Assembly: GCA_036940085.1 (NCBI GenBank)
Contig: JALLBK010000015.1
Coordinates: 1-52,617, forward strand
Reading direction: 5' to 3'
DNA: 52,617 nt
Origin: Discostella pseudostelligera
Taxonomy: Eukaryota > Bacillariophyta > Thalassiosirophyceae > Thalassiosirales > Thalassiosiraceae
The notes below the pieces were generated by a model that saw only the letters and a list, made by a program, of their open reading frames with translations, was not told where the DNA came from and searched no databases. Positions 18,412 to 30,200 of the stretch are shown here, in pieces. Made by a program: the position numbers and the translations under genes. Numbering within the stretch: the stretch's first letter is position 1; every line of letters starts with the position of its first letter.

Positions 18412-21400
18412 TTACGTCGACATGTCTCTTCTCCGAGCGGCACACATAAAACGATCAATGATATCTTGTCCATAATTGGTACACATAAGTGATATGATTC
18501 CACGTGCCTCATTCGCCGCATTGATAAGATCCGATCCAATAAATGAAAATCCCAAACGTGATGCCTCCTTATTTGCTGCCAATACAAAGTCCTCATTCAT
18601 CGATTTCAAGCCACCCAGCATCCAAGGAACCTCGTGACTCTTCATCTTGTCTACGTATATCCCAGTTCTCATTTCCGGGATGACGGCGGCAACACGAGAC
18701 GACGACGACGATGATGTAGCATTGGGTCGATACTTACAGGCGAAGCGGAAGAAGCTTTGCACACGATTGTCTAGAAGCTTTAGTACAGGATCGTTCCCAT
18801 GGAGCACAGCAAGTGTATGATTTCTTAACGCCACAACTTCCTCTTCACTTAGATCTCGCTCGGCCAATGCTGTGATATTGAATGTGATAACCAAGTAATG
18901 AAGCAATCAGTGAGAGAAGCAAGACGTGGGAGTGTACCAACTATCCATACTGGATGGCAACGCACCTTTCGTCAGGATAACAACAGCTTCAATGACAACG
19001 CACTCTAAGTGAGTTTGCTCGTAATGAGTATCCCTCAGAACAGATGATAGCACACGTCGTGCGCCGAGTACATCGTCTGACAGCGAAGTTGAGCTGAGCA
19101 CCGACGTTCCAACTCTGGAAATATTGCAAGCATGAAGTGCAAGCGCCGATGCAATAACACAGCAACGTGCTTCGCTCCGAATGTGAAGAATGTTTTCTAC
19201 ATCGAACGAAAGTAATTCCGGAATCAAAGTCTGTGACCTTGTAAACAACAGCCCATCCACGAAGCCAATGCCTTTTACGATCTCGATGTTCTGATCAAAG
19301 CTGGGGTATGTGATCAAACTACTACTGCTACCGTTGACGAGTATTTGCATGCTCTGTACCCAATTCCAAGTTGAGGGAAGCATTTGCTGCAATTCCGCGA
19401 TTGTTGATGAATGGTAGTCGCCGTGTGTCTTTTGGAAGTGCTCTCGCTCATATTCATGCCCTACTAGATGTACGAGTGGAGCCGCCTGCTGCAACTTATG
19501 GTTACACACGTCCAGTTGGCAAAAATCTGCCTTGTGAAGGATGTAGGCGATGGATGTAACTGCAAAGAGCTCCTCGGATTTGATTCCATAAGGAATGATT
19601 AGCTTGTGATCGTTGTCAGTGCATGAATGAGCGTTGAATTCTTTGAGGCAGTCGATGAGCTCAAGTGTCGTTGGAGCACGAGCCGGAGATTCAAAGTATG
19701 TAGCCAACAACGATCCAAAGCGAATAACTACCCGAATAATATCACTCACTGAAGAGCATAGGGAAGCATCGTGATCATCAATATGCGAGTGCAAGTCCTT
19801 TCGTGATGGCAGTAACGACCGCATCTTAGCATGTAGCTCTGTGATAAGATTTTGAACAGGACCATAATTGTTTTGCTCTAAATCGGACGCAATTTGGTGG
19901 AAGAAGGCTAGTCTCAAAGTCTGGGCGATACGCACTGGTACGTTCCTTTCGTCATTGCAAGATGTCGGCTGTGCGAAGGGAGCAATGAACTCATCGGGAG
20001 ATGCATTTGGTAGCTGAGCACTTGTTCCATCCCATGAAAGATTGCCAAAGTCGCAAGGTTCCGTCAGTAAGATCTTGTGCACTAGCATTCGATTGGACAT
20101 GATCTCGGCAGGCAATTCCACCGGAATTCCCTCGCTTCGAGCAGCGTCGCTGGAATTCACAGAGGCTAGAGAATCGGTCGTTGAACTAGCATGCGTCGAG
20201 GCGCTCGGCAGATAAAACTCATCGATTTCACCCTTCAGGTCCCCAACCGCGTTTGTCTCCTCAATGTACTTGAGTGCGATCGTCTTAGCTTTCGATACAA
20301 ACTCTTTCCCTTCTTCAACTCCAATCAGCTTATTCAATGAAAGACGAATGCGCTTAATGTGAGAACAACTTCCAGATTTACTAGCCTCGTGTCGAAGGCG
20401 TAGAGATAGGAGCGGGTCATTGGTCTTAGCATCGCCCTTATCGACGTGATCCACACCGGAAACTTGTGCAAGATATCGTAATGCTTCGGAAGAAGTTAAG
20501 AACACAACCCAGCTTTGCTCCAACTGCGTTGAGAGACCATCTAGAAGATTTCGCTTATCCATGCTCTTCCAAAAGTCGAATAAGGTGCGAGATTGTAAGC
20601 TCAGGGAGGAGATTCGTTTCAAAATTAGAACTCTCTCGGCGTCAGATGCAGATGCAGATGCAGATGCAGATGTTGCTTGGACCAACTGATGAAGAGCATC
20701 AAGAAGTGATCGACAAGATAATGCAAGCAAACGCGACCCTCTGGCAGCTTTGTCCTCGTTGCTCTCGTCAGTGTGAATCGGTTCGTTGCCAATGCTGTCA
20801 TCACCTAGCACCTCGCGTGGATAGATAGCAATGAGACAGATAGCCAGAAGAGTCCGACCATCCATACTAGACGAATTGTCTCCGGAGATTGACTGCATGC
20901 AACCGATAACCAACGCAGCCATCTTCAGTGCTTCGGGCATCATCATCATTTGCGTTAGCAATTCGAATGGTGGTGGTTGGGGAGGCATCCGCCCGAGTTC
21001 CTTCTTCTCATACACTTGAGGAAACATTTTCACAATGTGTCCTAATGCCTTGAATGCATCGGTAGTAGGTTGCGTAGCATTGATATTGGCACCAAAGAAC
21101 CTACTCTTGCATACATGCAACTTCCATTGACTCCACGTTTGTAGGCGTTGCGCAGCATCATTCTGACTCAAGTCCAATTTAATGCAGCAAGTATTTGGGC
21201 TTTTCATACCATATGCTCTGCGAATGAAGCTTTGAAGATCCCTAGCGGCTTTAACCCTTCGTGCTACTTCCTTTGCCTTGACAATATCTTCTCCCGCTTT
21301 GATTGTCTTTTCCTCGTTGTACTTATGATTCCGGAATGCTGCACCCTCAAGCTTGGCATCGAGCGTTGCTAGTATCCTTGCTCTATTCTCATAGCATATC

Positions 21401-22113
21401 AAACCCCTGCGTAGCTCCGCCCTCTCCTTTCGTTCCATGCAGCATGCACGCTGTTGCTTCTCCATCAGATGCCTCTCAAACCGTTCCTGAGCACGAGCCG
21501 TCTTGGATTGAAGTGTCGCTTCCGCCCTTTGCACTCGAAGTAATAATTGCTGCTCGCGTCGTTTCTTTGCAATTGGCGACTTGGCAAGCTCGGTGCGTGC
21601 CCGTTCTACCCTTTGCAGCGTCATATCCTCCTTGCGTTTACTCGCTCCACTCTCCTTTCGCTTGAGTTTGACAGCAATTTGTGCGACGCGTTCTTCAAGT
21701 AAATGTTCGCGTTTCGACTTGGCTTGTAGGATGAGTTCATCGATCACACGCGCCTTACTGACTTTGCTAAGTGTAGTATCCATGTGCCGCATGTTTGCCA
21801 AGTATTCTCTCTCCTTGCATTTGTTGTCGATGTGCTGAATGCGCTCCGTCAATATTTGCTGACGTTTCGTCCGAGCTCGAGCAAGGCGTTGTTGGACAGG
21901 GACAGGGGATGTTGAGAGCATATGCATATCATTCTCACCCGAAAGATTTGGGCGAGGAGGAGTTTGGGTAGTAGGAGTTCGTGGTGGAGTATTTGATGAC
22001 GACTGGCCGACATTGTTACTGCTACTGCGTGGAGTTCTCACGAGATGAACCTGGCTGATCGATTCATCGGCGGGCATCCCAGTGCCCGTGGCAATCAACG
22101 AAAAGATATCCAT
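18412..22113 (-). CDS. T-complex 11 (Tcp11)-domain protein (two exons, 1201 aa)
   Basis: Spliced model complement(join(18412..18869, 18966..22113)). The 96-nt intron (GGTGCG donor, ATCACAG acceptor) splits an Ala codon and joins LTK to LAERDLSEEE. Without it the first exon reads into a stop at 18907. Residues 60-290 are a long charged helical region with repeated RVERARTEL-like units, likely coiled coil, ending in an IQ-like RDLQSFIRRAYG. The region from about residue 660 on (NLSWDG, then ERNVPVRIAQTLRLAFF and LITELHAKMRSLLP) matches the Tcp11 domain of sperm and plant homologues. Family members have roles in cAMP signalling in sperm and in plant growth; the role here is unknown. A pure hexanucleotide run near 20645 encodes an SASASASAS tract. 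Confidence 0.8.
20642..20672. repeat. GCAGAT hexanucleotide microsatellite inside the Tcp11 gene
   Basis: About five perfect GATGCA units in tandem encode alternating Ser-Ala on the minus strand. The frame-preserving length makes in-frame length variation likely. Confidence 0.8.
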
Positions 22114-22731
22114 TTTGGCTTGATGAAATCAGATGGCACTCGGCCCAGGCGAGTTTGAACTGATGCTGACGTGAAGAGAGGCGGGTGAGATAGAGAACGA
22201 CGGCGATAGTGATGGTGGTGGTGACCTGTTGTGATGGTGCAAATTGAGAAGAATTCTTGCATGGTGGGGTTTTGGTGATAGTGTGATGGTGTGATGTTGA
22301 TGATGTTCATGATGTGATAGTGCGGTGATCTGCGGCGCTGTTTAGCACACAGGATGCAAGGTACGGGTTGTTTTGGCGGGAAGACCACATCCATGCCGAT
22401 TCAACGCACGTGCCACCGCAACTGTATGGAGGAATTGATAGAAAGTGGGGGCTTTCGCCAATTTAAATTTTATACCTATTCCTAAGTAGAACCCAAGACG
22501 TATCGTCCCAAAATTTAGCGGGTTCGAGCGCGCGCTTTTGTTTGGGGGGTATTTTCGGGGGCTCAGTCATCCCGTTGGAATAGCCCCCAACCACGTGGAG
22601 TACCACCACCAGCTTCACCCATTCAACATTCAAGCACCTTCGCTTATCAATGCCCTTCACTCAACGATATCAATATCAAATAGTTTCCTACTATTAAAGA
22701 TAATAGCTTTCCTAGTTAAACAAGTTGTGGA
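22114..22731. other. Tcp11 5' flank and 3' flank of the next gene
   Basis: An E2F-like box in reverse orientation (TTTTGGCGGGAAG, 22371-22383) lies about 260 bp upstream of the Tcp11 start, and a CACGTGG box is near 22592. GTGATGGTG-type short repeats occupy 22200-22300. No gene is supported. Confidence 0.4.
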
Positions 22732-23910
22732 TTAATCTTCCCCAGTGGCGCTTCCAGCTGGTTGTGAATTCTGATGATCGTACTTGTTCGGTTCACCACT
22801 CTCCGATGATGATGTTACACCAGACATCGCAATCTGTTGAAACACCGATGGTCTATCCTCGTCATCCTCCTCTGCATCAATTGTTGGTGCTGATTCCAAA
22901 GAATCACTCGAACTTCTCTTCAAAATATGCCGACTGCTAGATCCAGCACCATCGCCCCCCTCTGCGAATCCTCCCCCATGAAGTGCAGACAGAGATGTCG
23001 GCTCCCCCTCATACGATTGCGACATTACTAATGATAAAATGGAGCTTCCCCTTCTCATTCGACTGGACGTCGACTCCAACTCATCCCCACTTCTCTGTAT
23101 TCGTTCCAACTCATCTCGACTAATCGTCCCTACCTCGGGGTCAGAGGCAGCATTATTAATGTAGTATTTCATTCCCTTCTCCACTGCCACCGTCCGTGCC
23201 CAAAGCGAAAAAAATCGCGAATGCTCTGCCAGTCGCCACCCCTGTGGATCCGGACGTGGTGATCTAGCAAATTCCAATACCTCCCGTTGTAATTCCTTCT
23301 TCCGTCGGATCATCTCTTGTTGTAAATCGGGATAGACGAAGTGTTCAATGCCTCGAATCGATACAGTCTCATCTAAATCTGGATCATCCAGGGCGGTATT
23401 TAATAATGCGGCAATATCTTTCTCTTTGGATTTTTTGGAAATGGCCACATCGTCGACGGTGTGGCGCTCTCCCAATATTCCCCCCTCTCCTCCTCCTCCT
23501 CCCCCTCGTTCCTCTTCGGCGGCTGCCCGCTGAGCACGTAACGTGGCCGCATCATCGAAACGACCCTGTCCCATGGCTGCTAGTTCTTTTCGTGTATAAA
23601 ATACTTGATCGGCAAGATTCCAATCGAAACTAAAATAATTGACTTCTTTGGTAGCAAAGTGTACCACCTTCTTGCCATTGCCATTGGTGGCTGCGCCGTA
23701 ATTAAATTGAAGTGGTTTGAACCCCCCGCCCTTGGTGCGAGCTCCGCTCGAGCCAATGTTGCTGTGCCATACGAGACGACCGGCGGCTCGTTTGGGAGGG
23801 ATGTTGTTGTTGGTAGCGTTGGACTTATTGGTGGCAGGGTTCGATCGGGAGCTGGTCTTCTTGTCCTTCTTCTCGTCCTTGACGAGATATTGGGAGTAGA
23901 AAAATGGCAT
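22732..23910 (-). CDS. Hypothetical protein of diatom-type family, 392 aa
   Basis: No functional family is recognised. The N-terminus (MPFFYSQYLVKDEKKDKK) is basic. A segment near residues 80-130 (VHFATKEVNYFSFDW, then VFYTRKELAAMGQGRF) and one near 205-240 (IRGIEHFVYP, QQEMIRRKKELQREVL) are of a type I recall from many diatom hypothetical proteins: a tyrosine-rich strand pair followed by a charged helix. The C-terminal third is Ser/Glu-rich and probably disordered. The start at 23910 is the first Met of the frame. Confidence 0.6.
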   Translation of the reverse strand: MPFFYSQYLVKDEKKDKKTSSRSNPATNKSNATNNNIPPKRAAGRLVWHSNIGSSGARTKGGGFKPLQFNYGAATNGNGKKVVHFATKEVNYFSFDWNLADQVFYTRKELAAMGQGRFDDAATLRAQRAAAEEERGGGGGGEGGILGERHTVDDVAISKKSKEKDIAALLNTALDDPDLDETVSIRGIEHFVYPDLQQEMIRRKKELQREVLEFARSPRPDPQGWRLAEHSRFFSLWARTVAVEKGMKYYINNAASDPEVGTISRDELERIQRSGDELESTSSRMRRGSSILSLVMSQSYEGEPTSLSALHGGGFAEGGDGAGSSSRHILKRSSSDSLESAPTIDAEEDDEDRPSVFQQIAMSGVTSSSESGEPNKYDHQNSQPAGSATGED

Positions 23911-24485
23911 CGCAGCAGTTGTGCAGAATTATCTATTGTGAAGCGGAATGGTGGGCAATGGATGCGAGAATGGAATTGCTCGGCATCAATACAACTTGTT
24001 GTCGGTGGACGTCTGGGTGTATCGGCTAGTAGAAGTATGTCTAGTAGGTGTGTAGCGGTGGTCTGCGGCGGCGGCGGCGGCGCCCATGGTTCCGTCGGAG
24101 GCTGCTGTGTTGGGGATGTTGGCGCGCGATGGGTCATGCTTCTTCTTTTTGGCTTTTGGCACATCAGCCATCCGATCTTGTAAACTCCATTCATATTATT
24201 CCTACGTAGATGTAGCAAAGAATTCCCAAGCCCAACGAATTTCTTTTCTCCCTTTTGTGGGACTTTGAACTTGAGCGAACGCACGTCTGTCCGTCACTAC
24301 TACCTCCAGTCTTTCCGTCGACGATGATCCAAATCCCAAATGCATTGACCATTCGACGATGAAAGCAAAAAGCAAGCAATTTGCAATAATATTTTGGTTG
24401 AGACCATCGATTATTTCATCGTTTAAAGAACATTTTGTGAATGGGCACTCACTCAAGAGGGGTGTAGTAAGAATGATTTTAGTTA
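23911..24485. other. Intergenic region between an unknown gene and kinesin
   Basis: It contains a GGC trinucleotide run near 24065 and a small minus-strand ORF (23986-24171) described separately. Nothing else is recognised. Confidence 0.35.
23986..24171 (-). CDS. Possible small ORF or upstream ORF, 61 aa
   Basis: The ORF begins MADVPKAKKKKHDPSRAN, a Lys-rich start that looks less random than the surrounding frames. It ends 75 nt before the start of the 392-aa gene on the same strand. I looked for a GT-AG intron joining the two and found no convincing donor or acceptor that keeps the frame open. It may be an upstream ORF, a missed first exon or chance. Confidence 0.2.
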   Translation of the reverse strand: MADVPKAKKKKHDPSRANIPNTAASDGTMGAAAAAADHRYTPTRHTSTSRYTQTSTDNKLY

Positions 24486-27400
24486 TTACTTCGCCTGCTG
24501 AAGTTTGGGAAGAAAATTTCTATCTCGTTCAGGACTTTTCACCCCCACAGACGGGTGCTTTGTGGATTCATTCACCTTCTCCTTCTCCTTCAGCTTCAAC
24601 AGTTCTGCTCGAAGAGCGCGGATCTGATGAGCATTATGAGCAGATGCATTGCTCGATTGAGCATTGTTTGTTACATTTCTGCATCTCTTTGCAAAATCCA
24701 ATGAGTCGGATGTCTCTCGTCTGTTGTAGTCGGCGGGCGAACAACAAACGAACATGAGAGTCTTTGCATTCCCTCCAATGGAATCACTCATCAACATTGT
24801 CAGTGGATTGTTTCGATATGGTATGTGCTGATGAACTTTGCTCGTCAATGCTCCAATAACATCTCCAAGTGCTGATAAGCTTTTGTTGATGCTCTGAGCT
24901 TCTTTGAGTTGTTGACCAGCGGCACCGCTCTTCGAGACTCTCTCAGATCCTGCCAGATCCACCAGCGTCAATTTGCCATGCATAACATCGTTCGTGCGTT
25001 TATTGCGAAAAGTGAGTACAATCGTCATAATCATATGACTGCGACTTGACACGGAATTCATTTTGGTACTAGAGGAGGCTCGTCCTTTGGCTCCTCTATC
25101 AAAAATATCGAGCAGTTCTTTAGCATTGGCGGCTCGCTCGGATTTTGCACCCTCCACCTCTACTAGTCCCGAAGAAGTATGCTCCGCTAAGCGAATCTTT
25201 AGATCATCATGAAATTCTTCGTTGCCCGGTACAAGCAGATCACGTAATTTGTCAGAATAAAGCTCCAAAATCGATGCAGATACCTCTATGTGATGAATTG
25301 TTTCCCTTTCCCTGAGTTTCTGAAATAGATCGTGAGCGACACGAGGTGCAATGCCTTTATCAGTATCTGATCCAATCATTGTAAACGTTTTTCCACTTCC
25401 AGTTCTGCGTGTGCATAGCATAACATATTTTGGCAAGATGTTGTCGTGAGTGAAGTTGTTGACATACGATAGATTTGGCAGTTTCATTCAAACTTACTGT
25501 CCGTACGCAAAGATGCATACCTATACAAATCGAACAGTTCAATCGAAAAGTTGGTGAGAGTTGAGAAGACGCAATGGCATGGCAAAAAATCTATGCAAAT
25601 ACCATGAAGACGACTTACGTTAAATCCATCAATAGCAGAGGTGATCAAGAGGCTCGTGTCCTTGAAAACCGCGTCTTGAGTATTTCCATCGATATCGCTT
25701 CCACAGAATATTTTGTCCAATTCCCAATCACGTGAATCTGAGGCAGTGGCAATATCTTCCTCCATGACACACGTTCGTTCATCCTCTTTGATGAGCACAA
25801 TCCTGTAATTCGATTTCACTTCGGTTTCACTCAGCGGTCTAACCCTCACATAGACGCGTATTCGTCCTTTTATGTCTTCAAGTGTATTATGTAACATTTT
25901 GCGTTTCTCCGTCTGATCCTGTAGTGAGATTTGCAGCTTGTCGTTGGACATTTTGAGCTCCTCCGTTTTGCTGATAAACTCTGTCATCTTTTGCAGTTTT
26001 GACTCTGCTAACCGAGCCTTCTCAATTGCATTCTCCATTGCGACATCCGAATCATGCTTGGCCACCATCAACTCCATCTTCGCAATCGTCGCATCCTTGA
26101 GCTTGGCATTGATGCCCACCAATTCAGACTTCGTTCCATCAAGCTCATCTCTCAGTTGGCCCACCTCTGATTCGTGGCTGGCTTTCAATTTAGCATTGAG
26201 TACACGTTGAAGTTCGAATTCTTCTTCGAGCTCGTTCAGCTTGGCAGCTGCAACCTCAAATTTCGACTTCGTCTCTTGTAGTTTTTCATTCAGCTCACCC
26301 AACAGGACCCCATGCTGGCTGTTCAATTCGGCAATAGTTGTTCTATGTACTGCAGATGCTTTTTCGAGTTCTATTGTCAACTGTGCAGCCCGAGATTGCT
26401 CATTTGAACATTTATTGCTGATTCGTTCAAGCTCCTGACGATGGTTACTTCTTTCGGCGGTTATGTTATCTTCGATTACACGAAGCTGCCCCTTTAGCTG
26501 CCGTATTGTTTCTTCTGCCATTCGCTTCTCCTCATGTAGTGATTCTGTCAACGTAGAACCGCCTTTCTCCCTACTCTTTGACTGCTCTAGTAATGATTCC
26601 ATCGACATTCGAGACTCTTTTTCGACGCGAGCTGACTGTTCGGCGATTTCAATTTGGCAACGAGCCTGTTCAAACCGTCCATTGGCAACACTGATAGACT
26701 TTTTCGCTTCATCGATTTGACCTTTCAGTGAGTTAATTTCATTGCAGGCATCGGTGAGCTCTCGTTCATTGGCAACGCCGACAGAATTTTTTGCTTCATC
26801 GATTAGATCTTTCAGTAGGTTAATCTCATTGCGGGCATCGGCGAGCTCTCGTGCGTGGTTTGCAATATCCCCGCCGAATTCAGGACTTTCAACGCGGGCA
26901 TCTGTGCTATACAGCTCGGGGAGCTTCTCCAACTCCAATTTTACAATTTGTTGACGTAATGAAAGTATTTCTTGATCCTTATTTTCATATTCCATTGTTT
27001 GACGCTCTTTAACAGCAAGTAGTTCAGCATGTTCTTCCGTGAAGTCGTCATGCACGTTACCATCTCCAACATTGGCGTTTGTACCAAGCAAGCTGCGCTT
27101 CTCTTTCGCTGCTAACTTCATGCCCAGCGAAATAATCTCTAGATCTTTGGCGCTAACTTCCGATTGAAGCTTTGCAATTGTAGACATCACTTGTGCACTA
27201 ATTTCCTTCGCGTGGGTCGAATCATCGTCAGCTTTAAGGGACAATTTAATATTCTGGTGCTTCACTTTGTTTTCGAGATCCTGCAAACGATGCCTGAATT
27301 GAGATTCCATTTGCTTTTGAAGCGACGACATCTTTACTTCAGCCAATTGACTATTTGTAAGGCTTTTTGCACTGAAACCACCAGGGCTTATCGGGATGAC

Positions 27401-28801
27401 GGGGGAACGCAACGTCTTTACCGCCCCTAGGAAGGGTGGAATAGAATTTTCCTTGACATTTTTTGTCGCTACTGCTACATTTGGCAATGTATCCGCCCGC
27501 GACAGCTTTCCTGGCGTTTCACGGAGCAGCGTGCGTCGACTGATGTTCAATTCGTTGTCACTGGGCATGCCCTTTTTCGTAGGGTTCGGTTTTTGAGATA
27601 TTGGTGATTGGAAGACATTCTCCACGACATCAGCCGTCGCTTCGCTCGGTTCAACTTTGGGGTCAACCGTTGCACCAATGGGTTCAACTTGTTCAGGAAT
27701 CTCGTCGTCGGCTCCTTGGTCTTCTGTTCTTGGATCTCCCCAAACCGAAGTGCCAGTTTCGATGTTGTGAAAGAATACCGCCCCGGTACTATCGTCAACA
27801 TATCGTACCCAATCCGCGGATTTATTCGGAGAGGTGACATCCCTAGGCAGAGTGTACGACAATAGGAGCTGTGCACATGCCAGATGACCATTCTGCTTGG
27901 CATAATGAATTGAATCGAACCCATTCCTGTCTACCGTCGTAGGAAGCGCACCCGACCTGCACAGTTCCGCACACAACTCAATGTGGCCGGAGTACGCAGC
28001 CCAGTGTAGTGGCGTGCAAAGAAATTGGAGTTCAGCAACTTCTGCAAACGCTCCATGTCGTAGAAGAGCCATTGCGACATCGGGAGCGAAGGTCTCCATG
28101 GAGCAAGCATAGTGCAGGCAGGTAGCTCCAGCATTATTCCTGGCGTTTACGGAGCAGCCTTTCCCCAACAGAATTGGCAGCAGGTCGCATGCACCCGTCT
28201 GACAGGCGAGTAATAGCATGGTATTCCCATCAACATCTTTCATCTCCAAGGCATGAGATGGAAGTCTCTCAATGGTGTCAAGCACAAAGGAGTCGGATTT
28301 GCAGTCCCCTCTTCCGAACAGAGGTAAAATCCTCATGAGAAGATCGATCATTCGCGTTGCATCATCATTGATCACATTTCTGCGATGGCGCTGTGGCGTA
28401 GAGTCTCCGAGTGAATTGGGAGAGTAAAATTCTTGTCGTCGACCGCGGTTGTTATTCTTCTCGTGGTGCTTACCGCCACCAATGGATCGTTGACTCCGGC
28501 GCGATTTTCTCTTTTGACTTCCTTGAGAATGTCCCCTGTCCAACCGACTATCATCCTCCTCGGACCGACTCGGAGTTCCTTCACTTATGTCGGAGTAACT
28601 GACCTCCTCCGAGTATGCTCCAGACGATGAGTATGAATTATCATCCGCATCTGCATCTGCATCATCGCGTCGATGTTGATGATGATGTCGATCTCGACAT
28701 GAACCCCTGCCATGATCTTTACTCTTTCGCAACAAACGATTGAGCTTCGATACCTTGCCTATCGAAGCCAACGCGGAGGTAAAGGACGACTTTTTCGGCA
28801 T
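24486..28801 (-). CDS. Ankyrin-WW-kinesin-14 with C-terminal motor (1374 aa, micro-exon)
   Basis: Spliced model complement(join(24486..25404, 25498..25520, 25619..28801)). Domains in order: a basic Ser-rich N-terminus (1-155); ankyrin-like repeats at about 190-320 (NTMLLLACQTG, ATCLHYACS, TPLHWAAYSGH, DSIHYAKQNGH); a WW domain at about 328-358 (DWVRYVDD, FFHNIET, TSVWGDP); a long coiled coil at about 480-1005; and a kinesin motor starting KGRIRVYVRVRPL at about 1010. The neck directly before the motor and its C-terminal position are the mark of minus-end-directed kinesin-14. The P-loop GQTGSGKT is assembled across a 23-nt exon (25498-25520, reading VCIFAYG plus two bases) between introns of 98 and 93 nt. 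Switch I (NSVSSRSH), switch II (VDLAGSE) and microtubule-binding HIPYRNNPLT are intact. An N-terminal ankyrin-WW cargo module on kinesin-14 is uncommon. Confidence 0.9.
25498..25520 (-). other. 23-nt micro-exon of the kinesin gene
   Basis: It is bounded by a GTATAG acceptor and a GTAAGT donor. It encodes VCIFAYG plus the first two bases of the P-loop Gln, exactly the residues expected in kinesins before TGSGKT. Skipping it shifts the frame, because 23 is not a multiple of three. Confidence 0.85.
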
Positions 28802-29020
28802 TTCAAAACTTTACCGCCGAATCAATAAGACCCGACGATCAATTGCCTGCCGATGTTAACCACGTGAAAATCAGAGTAGCGTCCGCGATGATTCCAAAAG
28901 GTGAAGGTTCAATCAACTTCAGCCAGTGATGATGTCGAGTTCGAAATGGAAAAGCAAATTCAAATGCTTGAAGATCCAAAGCCCAAATTTAAAATTTCTC
29001 AACCACATTTTGTGTCCAAT

Positions 29021-30200
29021 TCACAGAGACAAGAGCCAATCGTACACCTCACTGCTTTTGGAGGCAACCACAGCACTGCGGGCATGTTCCAATCCTGTCT
29101 CACCCACACCATTCTTTTCAGGAATCAGCTTTGTATATTTCACTGTATTTCGCATATCAAATATATCGCTCCCTCCATGGTAGGACACTAAACTATCCAC
29201 GAACTGGTTGGAGTAGCGGATGTCATATACATCATCTCCTTTCGAATGGAATACCCAAATTGGAATTCCATACAGTCTCTCCAATGCCAGTGGTGGAAAT
29301 TTACCAGAAAACCCATACGATGCAAGGACGATTCCATTAAATTGACGCGTTGTGGCCAATTCGACGGCAAGGGTGGAACCCTCGGAAAACTCGTTGTCGA
29401 TTTATGCCAATGGCACAGCAGGATGATAATCCCTCGTCCTCACCGCCATCAATGTCTTTAAAACACTGGGATTCAATCCAATTATTAAACCATTTGACAA
29501 AGGATAAAATCTTCCCACGAGGCTCATCGTACAAACTACCTGACTTGCCCTTCCCGACATATGGAGCCACAATGACAAAGTTATCACTGAGTGAATGGGG
29601 AGCTTGCTCATGAGAGAGAAGATATGGTGGTAGGTTGGTATGATCGCCAGGAGGGGATGTGGATGAGCCAGAATTGGTAAACTCATACAAGGCCGAGTGA
29701 TTATTGTTCCCCGCTCCATGCAAGACAACAAGAAGTGGATATGTTTCTGTTTTGCATTGTGCTCCCCTCGTCTTGGCCTGACTATTAATCTTTGCACATG
29801 GTGGTACATACACCACGGCCGAATAGGTGTTTGGATCCTCAATTTCAAGGACGACTCCACGAGAGAATGTTGTTGGTGTATCAATTATTGCCTTCGACAA
29901 TGGGGGGTGCATGATGGGTGGCAGGAGCCAGCTCAAACGCAAAGCTGCGGAGATGAACTCCCTGCGTCGACCCCACAAACCCAACGTTATCGTGCTGACA
30001 TTATTGTCAATTCTTTTTTCTTCGTGATGTATTGAAATTTCATTAGGGCCATTGGACTTTGTGCATTCATTCAATGGGTTGACACTGTTACTTGTTTTTC
30101 GAGAGGGCGGGACGTGAACGAGTCCGCCATTGACCACGAAAAAGGACAAGCAAAGTCTGAGATAGTAGCCGTAAAGCATCCTTCCACGCGTGATGGACAT
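29021..30200 (-). CDS. Alpha/beta-hydrolase esterase, frame broken at the nucleophile elbow
   Basis: Two overlapping frames make one esterase-like protein. The 5' frame (30200 to about 29390) has the oxyanion strand YPLLVVLHGAGNN near residue 160 and runs to INRQR. The 3' frame (about 29389 to 29021) supplies FSEGSTLAVELA as the nucleophile elbow, then WVFHSKGDD (Asp region) and LEHARS (His region). The frames are offset at a TTTT run (29386-29389) and I see no intron that would reconcile them. A small indel, real or an assembly error, is the simplest reading. The elbow lacks the first Gly of GxSxG and appears 3-4 residues short. The N-terminus has a signal-like hydrophobic stretch. At residues 78-105 lies a twin-arginine motif RRREFISAAL followed by a hydrophobic run ending LSKA, which suggests thylakoid-lumen targeting (inference). 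Confidence 0.6.

Noticed and set aside
22525..22545. GCGGGTTCGAGC, resembling a tRNA T-arm
   Set aside because: The 3' arm (GCGCGC) does not pair with the 5' arm and there is no matching D-arm or acceptor stem.
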